From JBFXDI01 sp050181295 (GTDB lineage: Bacteria > Pseudomonadota > Alphaproteobacteria > Rhizobiales > Aestuariivirgaceae), in the NCBI GenBank assembly GCA_050181295.1, contig JBFXDI010000013.1, forward strand, positions 1-50,597: a stretch of 50,597 nt of DNA. Direction: 5' to 3'. The notes beneath the pieces were generated by a model. That model made no database searches. It saw nothing but the letters and a program-made list of their open reading frames with translations, and was not told the DNA's origin. Made by a program: the position numbers and the translations under genes. Numbering within the stretch: the first letter of the stretch is position 1; each line of letters begins with the position of its first letter. This document shows, piece after piece, positions 17,084-25,519 of this stretch.

Positions 17084-17929
17084 CTAAAGAACCCGACCGC
17101 CGAGCGCAAGGCCGTAGACATCCCTCCGCCGGTCTTCGCGCGGCCTCACCAGCGGCGAGCGCGCCTGGGCCGCCTTGGCTTCGGCGAGGTCGATGCTGGC
17201 GATCGCGACGCGCTGCTCGGCCCCGCCCATCGGACCTTCCGCAGCCTTGCCGTAGGGCGTCGCAATCAGGGAGGATCCGAGGAAATCGAGGATCCCGTTG
17301 CTTCCCGCCTGGGAAGCGCAGGCGATGAACACTTGGCTGAGGTTCGCCTGCACCGCCGCGCCCCTCGCCTGCGGGCAGAAGCCCTCGCTGTCCCAGCGTT
17401 GCGTGTCGAAGCCGGCCACCCACGCGGTGGGAACGAGGATCAGGTCCGCATCCTGCAGCGCCAGCGCGCGCACCACCTCCACGAACCGGAGGTCGTAGCA
17501 GACGCAGCAGCCGATGCGGCCGAAGCGCGTGTCCGCCACCGGCAGACCCCGGTCGCCCGGCTCGAACACCGTCTTCTCGCGGTCGAAAAGGTGGAGCTTG
17601 CGGTAGTGCAGCAGCACGCCGTCGGGGCCCGTCACCACGGCCGTGTTGTAGATGCGGCCGTCCTCGCGCTCCGCGATGCCGCCGGCGATCACCACGCCGA
17701 GACGGCGCGAGAGTTCCAGCCACGATGACACGGACGGCCCGTCGAGCGGCTCGGCGCAGGCCGTCAGCCCATCCCGCTCGATCGCGTAGCCCGGAACGAT
17801 GAGCTCCGGCAGGACCACGATCTCGGCGCCCCTGGCCGCGGCATCTTCGACGATCCCGGCGCACCGCCGCCGGTTGGCATCCGGTTCGAACACCTTGCCG
17901 GTGACCTGGGCCAGCGCGACCGTCGGCAT
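17084..17929 (-). CDS. Carbon-nitrogen hydrolase (nitrilase superfamily amidase)
   Basis: 281 residues, a full nitrilase-fold domain. The catalytic triad is E42 (VVLPELIVPGY), K111 (HYRKLHLFD) and C144 (CCVCYDLRF). The CYDLRF context is that of amidases and carbamoylases (N-carbamoyl-D-amino acid hydrolase, N-carbamoylputrescine or beta-ureidopropionase types, omega-amidase) rather than true nitrilases. No signal peptide. It sits three bases after the upstream cupin gene and is part of the five-gene minus-strand operon; release of ammonia, or ammonia plus carbon dioxide, from a ring-opening product is the likely role, by inference. Confidence 0.87.
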   Translation of the reverse strand: MPTVALAQVTGKVFEPDANRRRCAGIVEDAAARGAEIVVLPELIVPGYAIERDGLTACAEPLDGPSVSSWLELSRRLGVVIAGGIAEREDGRIYNTAVVTGPDGVLLHYRKLHLFDREKTVFEPGDRGLPVADTRFGRIGCCVCYDLRFVEVVRALALQDADLILVPTAWVAGFDTQRWDSEGFCPQARGAAVQANLSQVFIACASQAGSNGILDFLGSSLIATPYGKAAEGPMGGAEQRVAIASIDLAEAKAAQARSPLVRPREDRRRDVYGLALGGRVL

Positions 17930-17932
17930 CGC

Positions 17933-18319
17933 TCAGCTATCTGCCGGCCACGCGCCCACCGCCCTCAGCATGTGGAAGTCTGCGGGACAGGGACCGCCGG
18001 CGCTCACGACCGGGGAGCCGCGGTCGGCGAACACGGCGTGCTTAACCCCGACCGGCACGTGGATGACCTGGCCGGCGCGGAAGGGGAGCTTCTCGCCGGT
18101 GCCGAAGTCCTGAACCGTTCCCTTCCCGGCGAGGATGAAAATGGTGTCCTCGGACTCGGGATGGATATGCGGCACGTTCGCCTCGCCGGGCTCCATCTGG
18201 ACGAAGTTCATGTTGGCCGTCATGGCGCCGACACCGGGCCATACCACTAGGCGGGCGTCCCTGGAGATGATCGGCAGCATGCGGTCGGGTCGATCGCGAT
18301 GGAAGACTCGGATGGCCAT
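17933..18319 (-). CDS. Small cupin protein 1 (GGPCPAD type)
   Basis: 128-residue single-domain cupin. Motif 1 is seen as EANVPHIHPESEDTIFILAGKGTV (about residues 46-69; two histidines and a glutamate as metal ligands) and motif 2 as VPVGVKHAVF. It ends with AGGPCPADFHML, a cysteine motif also found in the neighbouring cupin. GAGGGGGAT lies before the ATG at 18319. Related small cupins bind a metal and act as isomerases, dioxygenases, lactone or oxalate enzymes, or only bind a ligand; none can be chosen here. The gene is 13 bases after its paralogue and 3 bases before the nitrilase gene. Confidence 0.8.
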   Translation of the reverse strand: MAIRVFHRDRPDRMLPIISRDARLVVWPGVGAMTANMNFVQMEPGEANVPHIHPESEDTIFILAGKGTVQDFGTGEKLPFRAGQVIHVPVGVKHAVFADRGSPVVSAGGPCPADFHMLRAVGAWPADS

Positions 18320-18332
18320 GCCGAAATCCCCC

Positions 18333-18707
18333 TCAGCCGAGGTTCGGATAGAGCGAGGCATCGGCCGGGCACGGACCGCCGATGAGTTCGAGCCCTTGCG
18401 CATCCGACCGGAACACGTAAGGGGTGCCGCCGTCGACATGGACCATAGACCCCTCGACGATCGGGTCCGCCGGTCCTGCCCCGGGCTCGCCTACGGTTCC
18501 GCCGCCACGAATCGCGTAGTAGACGGCCTCCATGGGATGCTTCAGCGGCACTGTGGCGCTGCCGGGCTCGAGGACGATATGGTGGAGGGAGCGCATGGAT
18601 GCGCCCATGCCAGGCCAGATGACCGCGATCGCGCAGCCCCCGCCCTCGACGATCGGCAGCAAGGGCCCCGAGTCGGCATCCACGACGTTAACGCGGGCAG
18701 GCGGCAT
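18333..18707 (-). CDS. Small cupin protein 2 (GGPCPAD type)
   Basis: 124-residue cupin, paralogous to its downstream neighbour: both share a start with LPI(I/V), the WPGxGA phrase, a cupin barrel and the C-terminal GGPCPAD. Here motif 1 is altered (ATVPLKHPMEAVYYAIRGGG; only one histidine of the usual pair remains) and motif 2 is HVDGGTPYVF without the histidine, so metal binding may be lost. It may form a mixed dimer with cupin 1 or be a binding protein. ATG at 18707 has GAGGAG close upstream; an in-frame GTG at 18713 is less likely. First gene of the minus-strand operon, divergent from the XRE-cupin regulator. Confidence 0.75.
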   Translation of the reverse strand: MPPARVNVVDADSGPLLPIVEGGGCAIAVIWPGMGASMRSLHHIVLEPGSATVPLKHPMEAVYYAIRGGGTVGEPGAGPADPIVEGSMVHVDGGTPYVFRSDAQGLELIGGPCPADASLYPNLG

Positions 18708-18751
18708 GAGCACTCCTCGGTTCGACCGCTATCAATCCTCCTTAAATCATT

Positions 18752-18765
18752 TTGACAACACTCAA
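18752..18765. promoter_or_regulatory. Candidate operator in the divergent cupin/regulator promoter
   Basis: TTGACAACACTCAA has inverted half-sites TTGA and TCAA. It lies between the cupin operon (start 18707, minus) and the regulator gene (start 18831, plus). A related imperfect palindrome, TTGAGCCATACTCAA, lies at 19447-19461 just before the FAD-subunit gene. Proposed from base patterns only. Confidence 0.35.
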
Positions 18766-18830
18766 TCAAGCCCTTGCGCCTCGCTTGACTTTCGGTCGAT
18801 AAGTGCGTTGCCAGACGGGGGAAGCGAAAC

Positions 18831-19430
18831 ATGAACAAGACCTTGGAACCGCAGGTCCTGGATGCGGCGGCCGCGACCGAGGACGCCATCGCCCTGATCG
18901 GCAACAGGATTCGCGAGATCCGCACCGGCAAGGGCATGAAGCTGCAGGATCTGGCCGAGTCGGCGGGCCTCAGCGTATCGATGCTGAGCCTCGTCGAGCG
19001 CGGCAAGACGAGCCCATCCATAAGCACGATCATCTGCATCTGCTCGGCGCTCGATGTGCATATGGGAGATCTTCTCGCGCCGGCCGGACGCGGCAAGAGC
19101 GATCCGGTGTCGCGCCGGGAGACTCAGGCCTCGTACAGGACGGCCGAAGGAGTCCTGCGTCGCATCCTCATGGACGATCGCCTGAATGGCGTCGAACTGG
19201 CCGTTAACGAATACGTCGCCAAGAGCGGCAGCGGCCCCACCCCTGTGCACCACCAGGGCTTCGAGTACGGCGTCGTGCTCGAGGGCGAGCTTACGGTCGA
19301 GCTCGACGGCGAGACCCACCGGCTGAAAGCGGGCGATCTCATCGCCTACGATTCCTCGCGCGACCACCGCATCTGGAACTACAGCGGCCGCAAGGTGCGC
19401 GCCCTGTGGATCAATCTCCATCGCCGGTGA
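18831..19430 (+). CDS. XRE-family regulator with C-terminal cupin domain
   Basis: 199 residues. A helix-turn-helix of the XRE/SinR type spans about residues 24-82 (IGNRIREIRTGKGMKLQDLA, then SMLSLVERGKTSPSISTI), and a cupin_2 sensor domain spans about 120-190 (PVHHQGFEYGVVLEGELTVEL, LKAGDLIAYDSSRDHRIWN). Proteins of this build regulate catabolic or transport genes, with the cupin binding a small effector. It sits between the minus-strand cupin/hydrolase operon and the plus-strand molybdenum hydroxylase genes, the natural place for the island's regulator. Ribosome site GGGGGAAG before the ATG. Which promoters it binds is inferred. Confidence 0.9.
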   Translation: MNKTLEPQVLDAAAATEDAIALIGNRIREIRTGKGMKLQDLAESAGLSVSMLSLVERGKTSPSISTIICICSALDVHMGDLLAPAGRGKSDPVSRRETQASYRTAEGVLRRILMDDRLNGVELAVNEYVAKSGSGPTPVHHQGFEYGVVLEGELTVELDGETHRLKAGDLIAYDSSRDHRIWNYSGRKVRALWINLHRR

Positions 19431-19434
19431 TCTG

Positions 19435-19461
19435 CATTGAAATTGATTGAGCCATACTCAA
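19435..19461. promoter_or_regulatory. Candidate promoter/operator of the molybdenum hydroxylase genes
   Basis: AT-rich stretch with CATTGAAA (19435-19442) and the inverted repeat TTGAG-N5-CTCAA (19447-19461), in the 54 bases between the regulator and the FAD-subunit gene. The same CATTGAAA word (as TTTCAATG) occurs at 31459 and 34345, upstream of other island genes. Confidence 0.4.
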
Positions 19462-19484
19462 ATTACGGCTAGTGTCGCTTCGCC

Positions 19485-20342
19485 ATGAAGCCCTGCGCGT
19501 TCGAGTATCACGCACCGTCCTCGATCGAGGATGCTCTCGAGCTTCTCCGGCGCTTCGGAGGCGAGGCAAGGATCCTCGCGGGTGGCCAGAGCCTCGTCCC
19601 CGCCATGAACTTCAGGCTCGCGCGCCCTGCCGTCCTCATCGACATCAACGGCATCGACCGGCTTGCCGGGACCAGCGAGGCGAACGGATCGCTGCTGATC
19701 GGCGCCCTCACCCGGCACGTCGCATTCGAGCGCCCCGTCGCCCGGGGCCCGGTCGGCCGCATCCTTCCTCGCCTCGCCCGCCACATCGCGCATTTCCCCA
19801 TCCGCACGCGCGGCACTTTCGGGGGAAGCCTCGCGCATGCCGATCCGTCGGCCGAGTGGTGCACGCTCGCGCTCGGCCTGGACGCTGTCGTGGAGGCTCG
19901 AAGCGCGGAGGGGGCGCGCGAGATTGCGGCGGCGGATTTCTTCAGGTCGATCTTCACGACGGACCTCGGCGAAGCGGAGATGCTCGTCCGCGTTCGCCTG
20001 CCCCTCCTCGACGAGAGCTGGCGGTGCGGCTTCGTCGAGTTCAGCCGTCGCGCCGGCGACTTCGCCATCGTCTCCGCGTTCGCAGCGCTGAAGGTCGAGA
20101 ACGGCGTGGTTCGCGAGGCGAGGCTCGCGCTCGGCGGCGTGGTGGATCGGCCGGTCCGCGCGAGCGATGCGGAGAAGGCGCTGGTCGGGCAACCGCCACA
20201 AGACGGGGCCTTCAGGGCATCGGCGGCGATAGCGGGCGAGTCCTTCGAGCCCATGGGCGACATCCATGCCTCCGAGGATTACAAGAAGGCGATCATCCCC
20301 GTCATCGCGCGTCGCGCGCTCGAGCAGGCCATGGCGCCATGA
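19485..20342 (+). CDS. Molybdenum hydroxylase, FAD-binding medium subunit (CoxM-like)
   Basis: 285 residues, the length of CoxM/NdhF/XdhB-type subunits. FAD-binding motifs are at residues 32-37 (AGGQSL, within ARILAGGQSLVPAMNFRLA) and about 111-122 (TFGGSLAHADPS), with the CO_deh_flav_C domain from about residue 175. It passes electrons from the iron-sulfur subunit to an acceptor. The gene overlaps the following large-subunit gene by ATGA, which fixes cotranslation. Only one FAD subunit is encoded although two large subunits are. No strong ribosome site ahead of the ATG. Confidence 0.9.
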   Translation: MKPCAFEYHAPSSIEDALELLRRFGGEARILAGGQSLVPAMNFRLARPAVLIDINGIDRLAGTSEANGSLLIGALTRHVAFERPVARGPVGRILPRLARHIAHFPIRTRGTFGGSLAHADPSAEWCTLALGLDAVVEARSAEGAREIAAADFFRSIFTTDLGEAEMLVRVRLPLLDESWRCGFVEFSRRAGDFAIVSAFAALKVENGVVREARLALGGVVDRPVRASDAEKALVGQPPQDGAFRASAAIAGESFEPMGDIHASEDYKKAIIPVIARRALEQAMAP

Positions 20343-22651
20343 CATGGATCGGACGGGCGCTTCCCCGCAGCGAGGATGCGGCCCTCGTGCAGGGGCTCGG
20401 CCGGTTCACCGCGGATGAGGCGGTCGGCGCGCTGGCGCTCGCCTTCGTCAGGAGCCCGCTCGCCAAGGGCAGGATCATCGGCATCGAGGCGCCACAGGGC
20501 GTTCTTGTCGTGACCGGCGCCGAACTTGCGGGCGTGCATCCGATCCGCCCGCTGCTGCATCGGCCCGACTACGTGCCGGTGGCGCAGCCCATATTGCCGG
20601 AGAAGGAGGTGACGTTCGCGGGCCAGCCCGTCGCCGCCGTCATCGCGGCCTCGCGCGAGGCGGCCGAGGACCTCGCCGAGCAGGTGTTCCTGGACATCGA
20701 GCCCGGGGACGCCGTGGTCGATGCCCGCGCGGCGCTGGAGCAGGGCGCGCCGGCCGTGCACGCCCAGACCGCCGGCAACGTGCTTGTCGAAGGGCGGATC
20801 GAGACCAAGGGCTTCGCCGATGCCTTCTCCGGGGCGGCGGCGATCGTCGAGATCGAGACGCGCTCGGGACGCCAGTCGGCGCTTCCGCTCGAGGCGCGTG
20901 GCGGGTTTGCGCAGCCCGACCGGCGCACCGGCCGCGTGACGCTCACTGCCTCGGTGCAGATGCCCCACATGCTGCGCACCGGCATCGCGGACTGCCTCGG
21001 TATTCCCGAGGCCACGCTCCGGGTGGTCGCGCCTGACGTGGGCGGCGGCTTCGGCCAGAAGATGTCGCTCGTCCCGGAGTATGTCGTGCTGGTCTGGGCG
21101 GCGCGCCGCTTCGGCAAGCCGGTCGCCTGGATCGAGGACCGGCGCGAGAACCTCCTCGCCTCCTTCCACAGCCGCGACCAGCGACACGGCGTGCGCGGCG
21201 CTTTCGGAGCCGACGGACGCCTCGTGGCGCTCGAGGCCGATATCGTGTGCAATGTCGGTGCCTGGTCCTGCTATCCGGTGACCTGCGGCGTCGAGCCCCT
21301 GATGGCGATGGCCGAGTTCCCCGGACCCTACGACGTGCGCGAGTACAAGGTCCGTTCCCGCGGGGTCGCCACGAACACCTGCCCCATTGCGCCCTATCGG
21401 GGCGTGTCGCGCCCGGCGATCACGTTCTCCATGGAGCGGCTCATGGACTGTGCAGCGGCCCGCCTCGGCATGGATCCCGCCGAGGTGCGGCGAATCAATC
21501 TGGTTTCGGCGTTTCCGTACAAGACCGTCACCGGCATCGTTTACGACGAGGGCTCCTACGTGAAGTCGCTGGAGACGGCGCTCGACACGATCGACGTCTC
21601 GGCGTTTCGCGCCCGCCAGAGAGAGGCGCTCGCCTGCGGACGCCATATCGGGCTCGGCCTCTCCGTCTTCAACGAGCGCTCCGGCTACGGAACGCCGGCC
21701 TTCGCGGCGCGCTCCATGGAAATTACCCCGGGCTACGAGCGCGTGGAGATCGCCATGGACCCGTCCGGCGCGGTCGACATCCGCATCGGCGCCTCGCCAC
21801 ACGGACAGGGCCTCCAGCAGGCCCTGAGGCAGCTCATCGCCGACGAACTCGGCATCGAGCCGGGCGACGTCCGGGTGGTCCACGGCGACACCGATGCGAC
21901 GCCCTACGGCTGGGGAACGTTTGCAAGCCGCTCGATGGTGATCTCCGGCGGTGCCTGCAAGCTCGCGGCGGAGAAGCTCGCCGCGCGCATGCGGCGGATC
22001 GCCGCGGTGCTGCTGCAGGCGGGAGAATCGGAGATCGAGCTTGCGGAAGGACGCGCGACGGCCTGCGGCTCCGGCGGCTCGGTCGCGATCCGCGAACTCG
22101 CCCGGGCGGCTTATCACAAGAGCCACCAGTTCGGGAACGACGCGGACTCCGGGCTCATGGCGATCGCCACCTACGACCCGCCTGGCACCTATTCAAACGC
22201 CTGCCACGCGGCGATCGTCGAGGTCGACCCGGAGACCGGGGGCGTGCGCATCGAGCGGTTCGTCGCCGTCGAGGATGCAGGGCTGCTGATCAACCCGCTC
22301 CTGGCGGACGGCCAGATCATGGGCGGCATCGCCCAAGGCATAGCCAACGCTCTCTACGAGGAGATCGTGTACGACGATGAGGGTAACATCCTCACCGCAT
22401 CGCTTGCCGACTACCTCGCGCCCACCGCCCGGGAGATTCCCCCGATCGAGATCCGCCATCTCATGACGCTAACCGACGCGACCATCACCGGGGCCAAGGG
22501 CCTCGGCGAGGGCGGCGCCATCGGCGCGCCGGCCGCGGTCGTGAACGCCATCTGCGATGCCCTGAGGCCGCTTGGCGTGGAGCTGTTCGAGCTCCCTGCC
22601 TCGCCGCAGCGCATCCGCGCCGCCATCAGGAAGGCCGAAGCCCATGGCTGA
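20339..22651 (+). CDS. Molybdenum hydroxylase, molybdopterin large subunit 1 (CoxL/XdhA-like)
   Basis: 770 residues, full length. It holds the Mo-molybdopterin site: VGGGFGQKM (234-242), PYRGVSRP (352-359, the place of the active-site loop AYRCSFR in CO dehydrogenase, so not a CO oxidiser), HGQGLQQ, and the base E724 in GLGEGG. Family members hydroxylate electron-poor carbons next to nitrogen in purines, nicotinate, quinoline, caffeine and similar rings, with oxygen from water. ATG at 20339 overlaps the FAD-subunit stop; the iron-sulfur gene starts inside its own end. The substrate is unknown. Confidence 0.9.
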   Translation: MTWIGRALPRSEDAALVQGLGRFTADEAVGALALAFVRSPLAKGRIIGIEAPQGVLVVTGAELAGVHPIRPLLHRPDYVPVAQPILPEKEVTFAGQPVAAVIAASREAAEDLAEQVFLDIEPGDAVVDARAALEQGAPAVHAQTAGNVLVEGRIETKGFADAFSGAAAIVEIETRSGRQSALPLEARGGFAQPDRRTGRVTLTASVQMPHMLRTGIADCLGIPEATLRVVAPDVGGGFGQKMSLVPEYVVLVWAARRFGKPVAWIEDRRENLLASFHSRDQRHGVRGAFGADGRLVALEADIVCNVGAWSCYPVTCGVEPLMAMAEFPGPYDVREYKVRSRGVATNTCPIAPYRGVSRPAITFSMERLMDCAAARLGMDPAEVRRINLVSAFPYKTVTGIVYDEGSYVKSLETALDTIDVSAFRARQREALACGRHIGLGLSVFNERSGYGTPAFAARSMEITPGYERVEIAMDPSGAVDIRIGASPHGQGLQQALRQLIADELGIEPGDVRVVHGDTDATPYGWGTFASRSMVISGGACKLAAEKLAARMRRIAAVLLQAGESEIELAEGRATACGSGGSVAIRELARAAYHKSHQFGNDADSGLMAIATYDPPGTYSNACHAAIVEVDPETGGVRIERFVAVEDAGLLINPLLADGQIMGGIAQGIANALYEEIVYDDEGNILTASLADYLAPTAREIPPIEIRHLMTLTDATITGAKGLGEGGAIGAPAAVVNAICDALRPLGVELFELPASPQRIRAAIRKAEAHG

Positions 22652-23117
22652 GACCCTGCCGATCACGCTCAACGTCAACGGCGAGGCGCATAAGATCGTC
22701 GTGGAGCCGAGACGCACGCTAGCGGACGCGCTCCGCGAAGGGTGCCGGCTGACGGGCACGCATCTCGGCTGCGAGCATGGGGTCTGCGGGGCCTGCACGG
22801 TGCTCGTGGACGGCAGCCCGGTGCGCGCCTGCCTCATGTTCGCCGTTCAGGCCCAGGGTCGCGAAATCCGCACCGTGGAGGGGCTTGCGAAGGACGGCAA
22901 GCTCCATCCCCTGCAGGAGGCGTTCTCCGAGTTCCACGGCCTGCAGTGCGGCTTCTGCACGCCGGGCTTCCTGATGCTGTCGCTCGGCGCCCTCGAGCGC
23001 GACCCGGACATCTCCGAGGAGGGTCTGCTCGACGTCCTCTCCTCCAACCTCTGCCGCTGCACCGGCTATCGCAACATCATCAAGGCGGTCCGCGCCGCGG
23101 CCGATCGAATGCGATGA
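22644..23117 (+). CDS. Molybdenum hydroxylase, 2x[2Fe-2S] small subunit (CoxS-like)
   Basis: 157 residues. The plant-type cluster ligands are C43, C48, C51 and C63 (LGCEHGVCGACTVL, RAC) and the second cluster's are C102, C105, C137 and C139 (QCGFCTPG, LCRCTGY). It moves electrons from molybdenum to FAD. The start overlaps large subunit 1 by 8 bases and the stop overlaps large subunit 2 by ATGA, placing it between the two large subunits, which suggests it serves both. Confidence 0.93.
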   Translation: MAETLPITLNVNGEAHKIVVEPRRTLADALREGCRLTGTHLGCEHGVCGACTVLVDGSPVRACLMFAVQAQGREIRTVEGLAKDGKLHPLQEAFSEFHGLQCGFCTPGFLMLSLGALERDPDISEEGLLDVLSSNLCRCTGYRNIIKAVRAAADRMR

Positions 23118-25384
23118 CGCGTCTCATCGGCGCTTCGGTCCGGCGCCTCGAGGATCGCCCGCTGCTGACGGGCAAGGGCAGCTTCGCGGCCGACATCTCT
23201 TTCGAGTCCGAACTTCACATGCGCGTGGTCCGCTCCCAGGTGGCGCACGGCCGGATCCTGGGCGTCGACACAGCCGACGCCTGCGAGATGCCCGGGGTCG
23301 CCGCCATATGGACCTCTGCGACGATCTCAGGAACGCCGCCCATCGACTTCCGCCAGGTGCGGATCAAAGGGCTGGAGCCCTACCGCCAGCCGGTGCTCGC
23401 GACAACGCGGGTGCGCTATGTGGGTGAGCCCGTCGCCGCGGTGTTCGCCGAGGATCCCTATCTCGCCGAGGACGCGGCCGACCGCGTCTTCGTAGATGTC
23501 GAGGACCTGCCGCCCAACCTCGATCCCCGCGCGGAGCCGACCGAGTTCGAGCCGGGGCTGACGAACGAGGCGGGGGTCGTAGTCAAGCGGTACGGCGACC
23601 TCGATGCCGCCTTCGCTAGCGCCGCCCACATCGTCGACCTCGAGTTCGCGATCGGCCGGCATACCGGCTCTCCCCTCGAGACCCGCGGCGCGCTCGCCCG
23701 CCTCGACCCGGCGACCGGCGTCCTGGAGATCCACGGGGCGGCGAAGATACCTCACATCAACCGCAAGCAGCTTTCCGCCATGCTGGGGCTGTCCCTCGAG
23801 AAGCTTCACGTCTTCGAGAGCCATGTGGGCGGCGGATTCGGCATCCGCGGCGAGATCTATCCCGAGGATGTGCTTGTCGCGCTCGCGGCCATGCGGCTCG
23901 GGCGCCCGGTCAAGTGGATCGAGGACCGGCGTGAGCACCTGATCGCCGCCAACCACTCGCGCGAGCAGGTGCACCGCATCCGGGCGGCCTTCGATCCCGA
24001 CGGTTTCGTCCTCGGCGTGGACAATGAGTTCTGGCATGACCAGGGCGCCTACATGCGCACGCACGCCGCGACCGTTCCCGACCTCACCGCAGCCATGCTG
24101 CCCGGGCCCTATATCTTTCCCGCCTACCGCTCCACGGGCCACATACGGCTCACCAACAAGACGCCCTGCGGCACCTATCGCGCGCCAGGCCGCTACGAGG
24201 GCACCTTCGTGCGCGAGCGCCTGATGGACGAGATCGCCCGCGTTCTGGGGCAGGATCCGATAGCGGTTCGCCGGCGCAACCTCATCCCCCGCGATCAAAT
24301 GCCCTTCCAGCGCGGCCTCGACGCGCTCGGCACCGACGTTGTCTACGACTCGGGCGATTTCGAAGGGCTGCTCAACAAGACGCTCGAGCGGATCGGCCTG
24401 GACGAGCTGAACGCCTCGGTCGAGGCACGCCGCAGGGCCGGCGAGCTCGTGGGCTTCGGATTGGGCTTCTTCGTGGAGAAGAGCGGGCTCGGGCCGTTCG
24501 AAGGGGTGCGCATCATCCTCGAGCCCGCGGGCGGCATCGAGGTCGTGACGGGCGCGGCGTCCATCGGCCAGGGCGTCGAGACGGTGATCGCGCAGATCTG
24601 CGCCGACGTGCTCGGCGCCTCGATCGAGAGCATCCGGGTGACCCACGGCCGCACCGACCGCATCGAGGACGGGATGGGCGCGTTCGCATCGCGTGTGACG
24701 ATCATGACGGGGAGCGCTGCGCACGAGGCGTCGGGCGCGCTCCGGGAGAAGCTCTGCCGTGCCGCCGCGCCGCTGCTTCAGTGCCCCGCCGAGGACCTGA
24801 GCGTCCGTGACGGCATGATATCGGCGCAGGGTCTGGGTCCGGCCATCTCGCTCGCCGACCTCGCGCGCGCCAGCCCGGAGCCGCTTAGCGCCGAGGCGTG
24901 GTTCCGTGTGACCCACATGGCCTACCCCTACGGCGTCCACGCCGCCCTGGTGGCTGTCGACCCCGAGACGGGGGCCGTGAGCGTGGAGAAGCTCTACATC
25001 GGCTACGACGTCGGGCGCGCGGTCAATCCGATGCTGGTCGACGGCCAGCTCGCCGGAGGGGCGGCGCAGGGCGTCGGCGGAGCGCTCCTGGAGGAGTTTC
25101 GCTATGATCCCGAAGGCCAGCCGCTGGCCGCCAGCTTCGCCGACTATCTCATGCCGACGGCGCGCGAGATGCCGGCGCTCGAGTTGCTGGTGACGGAGGA
25201 CGCGCCGAGCCCGATCAACCCGCTGGGCGTCAAGGGGGCGGGCGAAGGCGGGATCACGGCCGTCGGCGCGGCGATTGCGAGCGCGGTGGACGACGCGCTC
25301 GGCCGTCCCGGCGCGGGCGTGGTCTCAGAGCTGCCCCTGTCGCCGGCCCGCGTGCACGCCGCCATGAGCCGTTCGAGCCGCTGA
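23114..25384 (+). CDS. Molybdenum hydroxylase, molybdopterin large subunit 2 (CoxL/XdhA-like)
   Basis: 756 residues, a second complete large subunit. The molybdenum-site motifs are intact but different from subunit 1: HVGGGFGIRG (about 237-246), TYRAPGRYE, ASIGQGVE and the base E711 in GAGEGG. The two are clearly paralogues, probably with different substrates or ring positions, and must share the single FAD and iron-sulfur subunits unless others lie elsewhere. Start overlaps the small-subunit stop (ATGA). The LIV-type importer follows after 135 bases with its own promoter. Confidence 0.9.
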   Translation: MTRLIGASVRRLEDRPLLTGKGSFAADISFESELHMRVVRSQVAHGRILGVDTADACEMPGVAAIWTSATISGTPPIDFRQVRIKGLEPYRQPVLATTRVRYVGEPVAAVFAEDPYLAEDAADRVFVDVEDLPPNLDPRAEPTEFEPGLTNEAGVVVKRYGDLDAAFASAAHIVDLEFAIGRHTGSPLETRGALARLDPATGVLEIHGAAKIPHINRKQLSAMLGLSLEKLHVFESHVGGGFGIRGEIYPEDVLVALAAMRLGRPVKWIEDRREHLIAANHSREQVHRIRAAFDPDGFVLGVDNEFWHDQGAYMRTHAATVPDLTAAMLPGPYIFPAYRSTGHIRLTNKTPCGTYRAPGRYEGTFVRERLMDEIARVLGQDPIAVRRRNLIPRDQMPFQRGLDALGTDVVYDSGDFEGLLNKTLERIGLDELNASVEARRRAGELVGFGLGFFVEKSGLGPFEGVRIILEPAGGIEVVTGAASIGQGVETVIAQICADVLGASIESIRVTHGRTDRIEDGMGAFASRVTIMTGSAAHEASGALREKLCRAAAPLLQCPAEDLSVRDGMISAQGLGPAISLADLARASPEPLSAEAWFRVTHMAYPYGVHAALVAVDPETGAVSVEKLYIGYDVGRAVNPMLVDGQLAGGAAQGVGGALLEEFRYDPEGQPLAASFADYLMPTAREMPALELLVTEDAPSPINPLGVKGAGEGGITAVGAAIASAVDDALGRPGAGVVSELPLSPARVHAAMSRSSR

Positions 25385-25423
25385 AAAAATCGAGCAGAAG
25401 ATTTTCAATCCAATGTAATCCGT

Positions 25424-25452
25424 TTGACACTGTTGAAATCTGCCCGTAGCCT
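25424..25452 (+). promoter_or_regulatory. Probable promoter of the LIV-type importer genes
   Basis: TTGACA at 25424-25429 and TAGCCT at 25447-25452 with a 17-base spacer, in an AT-rich pocket. TTTCAAT (25403-25409) lies just upstream and GTTGAAAT within the spacer, as in other island promoters. Confidence 0.5.
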
Positions 25453-25519
25453 CCGACATATGGGCAGCGCCGCTCCGCGCGGGCGCCGAAGCAGCGGGAA
25501 GGGCCTCCGGTACGCAGCG

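Noticed and set aside
20279..22126. 615-codon open frame opposite molybdenum large subunit 1
   Set aside because: Antisense shadow; the plus strand has intact molybdopterin motifs.
20339..25384. Carbon monoxide dehydrogenase assignment for the Cox-like genes
   Set aside because: Neither large subunit has the AYRCSFR loop with its copper-binding cysteine; PYRGVSRP and TYRAPGRY belong to other hydroxylases.
19447..25452. Possible CRISPR-like or phage structure in the island
   Set aside because: The repeated words are short, scattered and in promoters; no regular spacing, no integrase, no cas genes.
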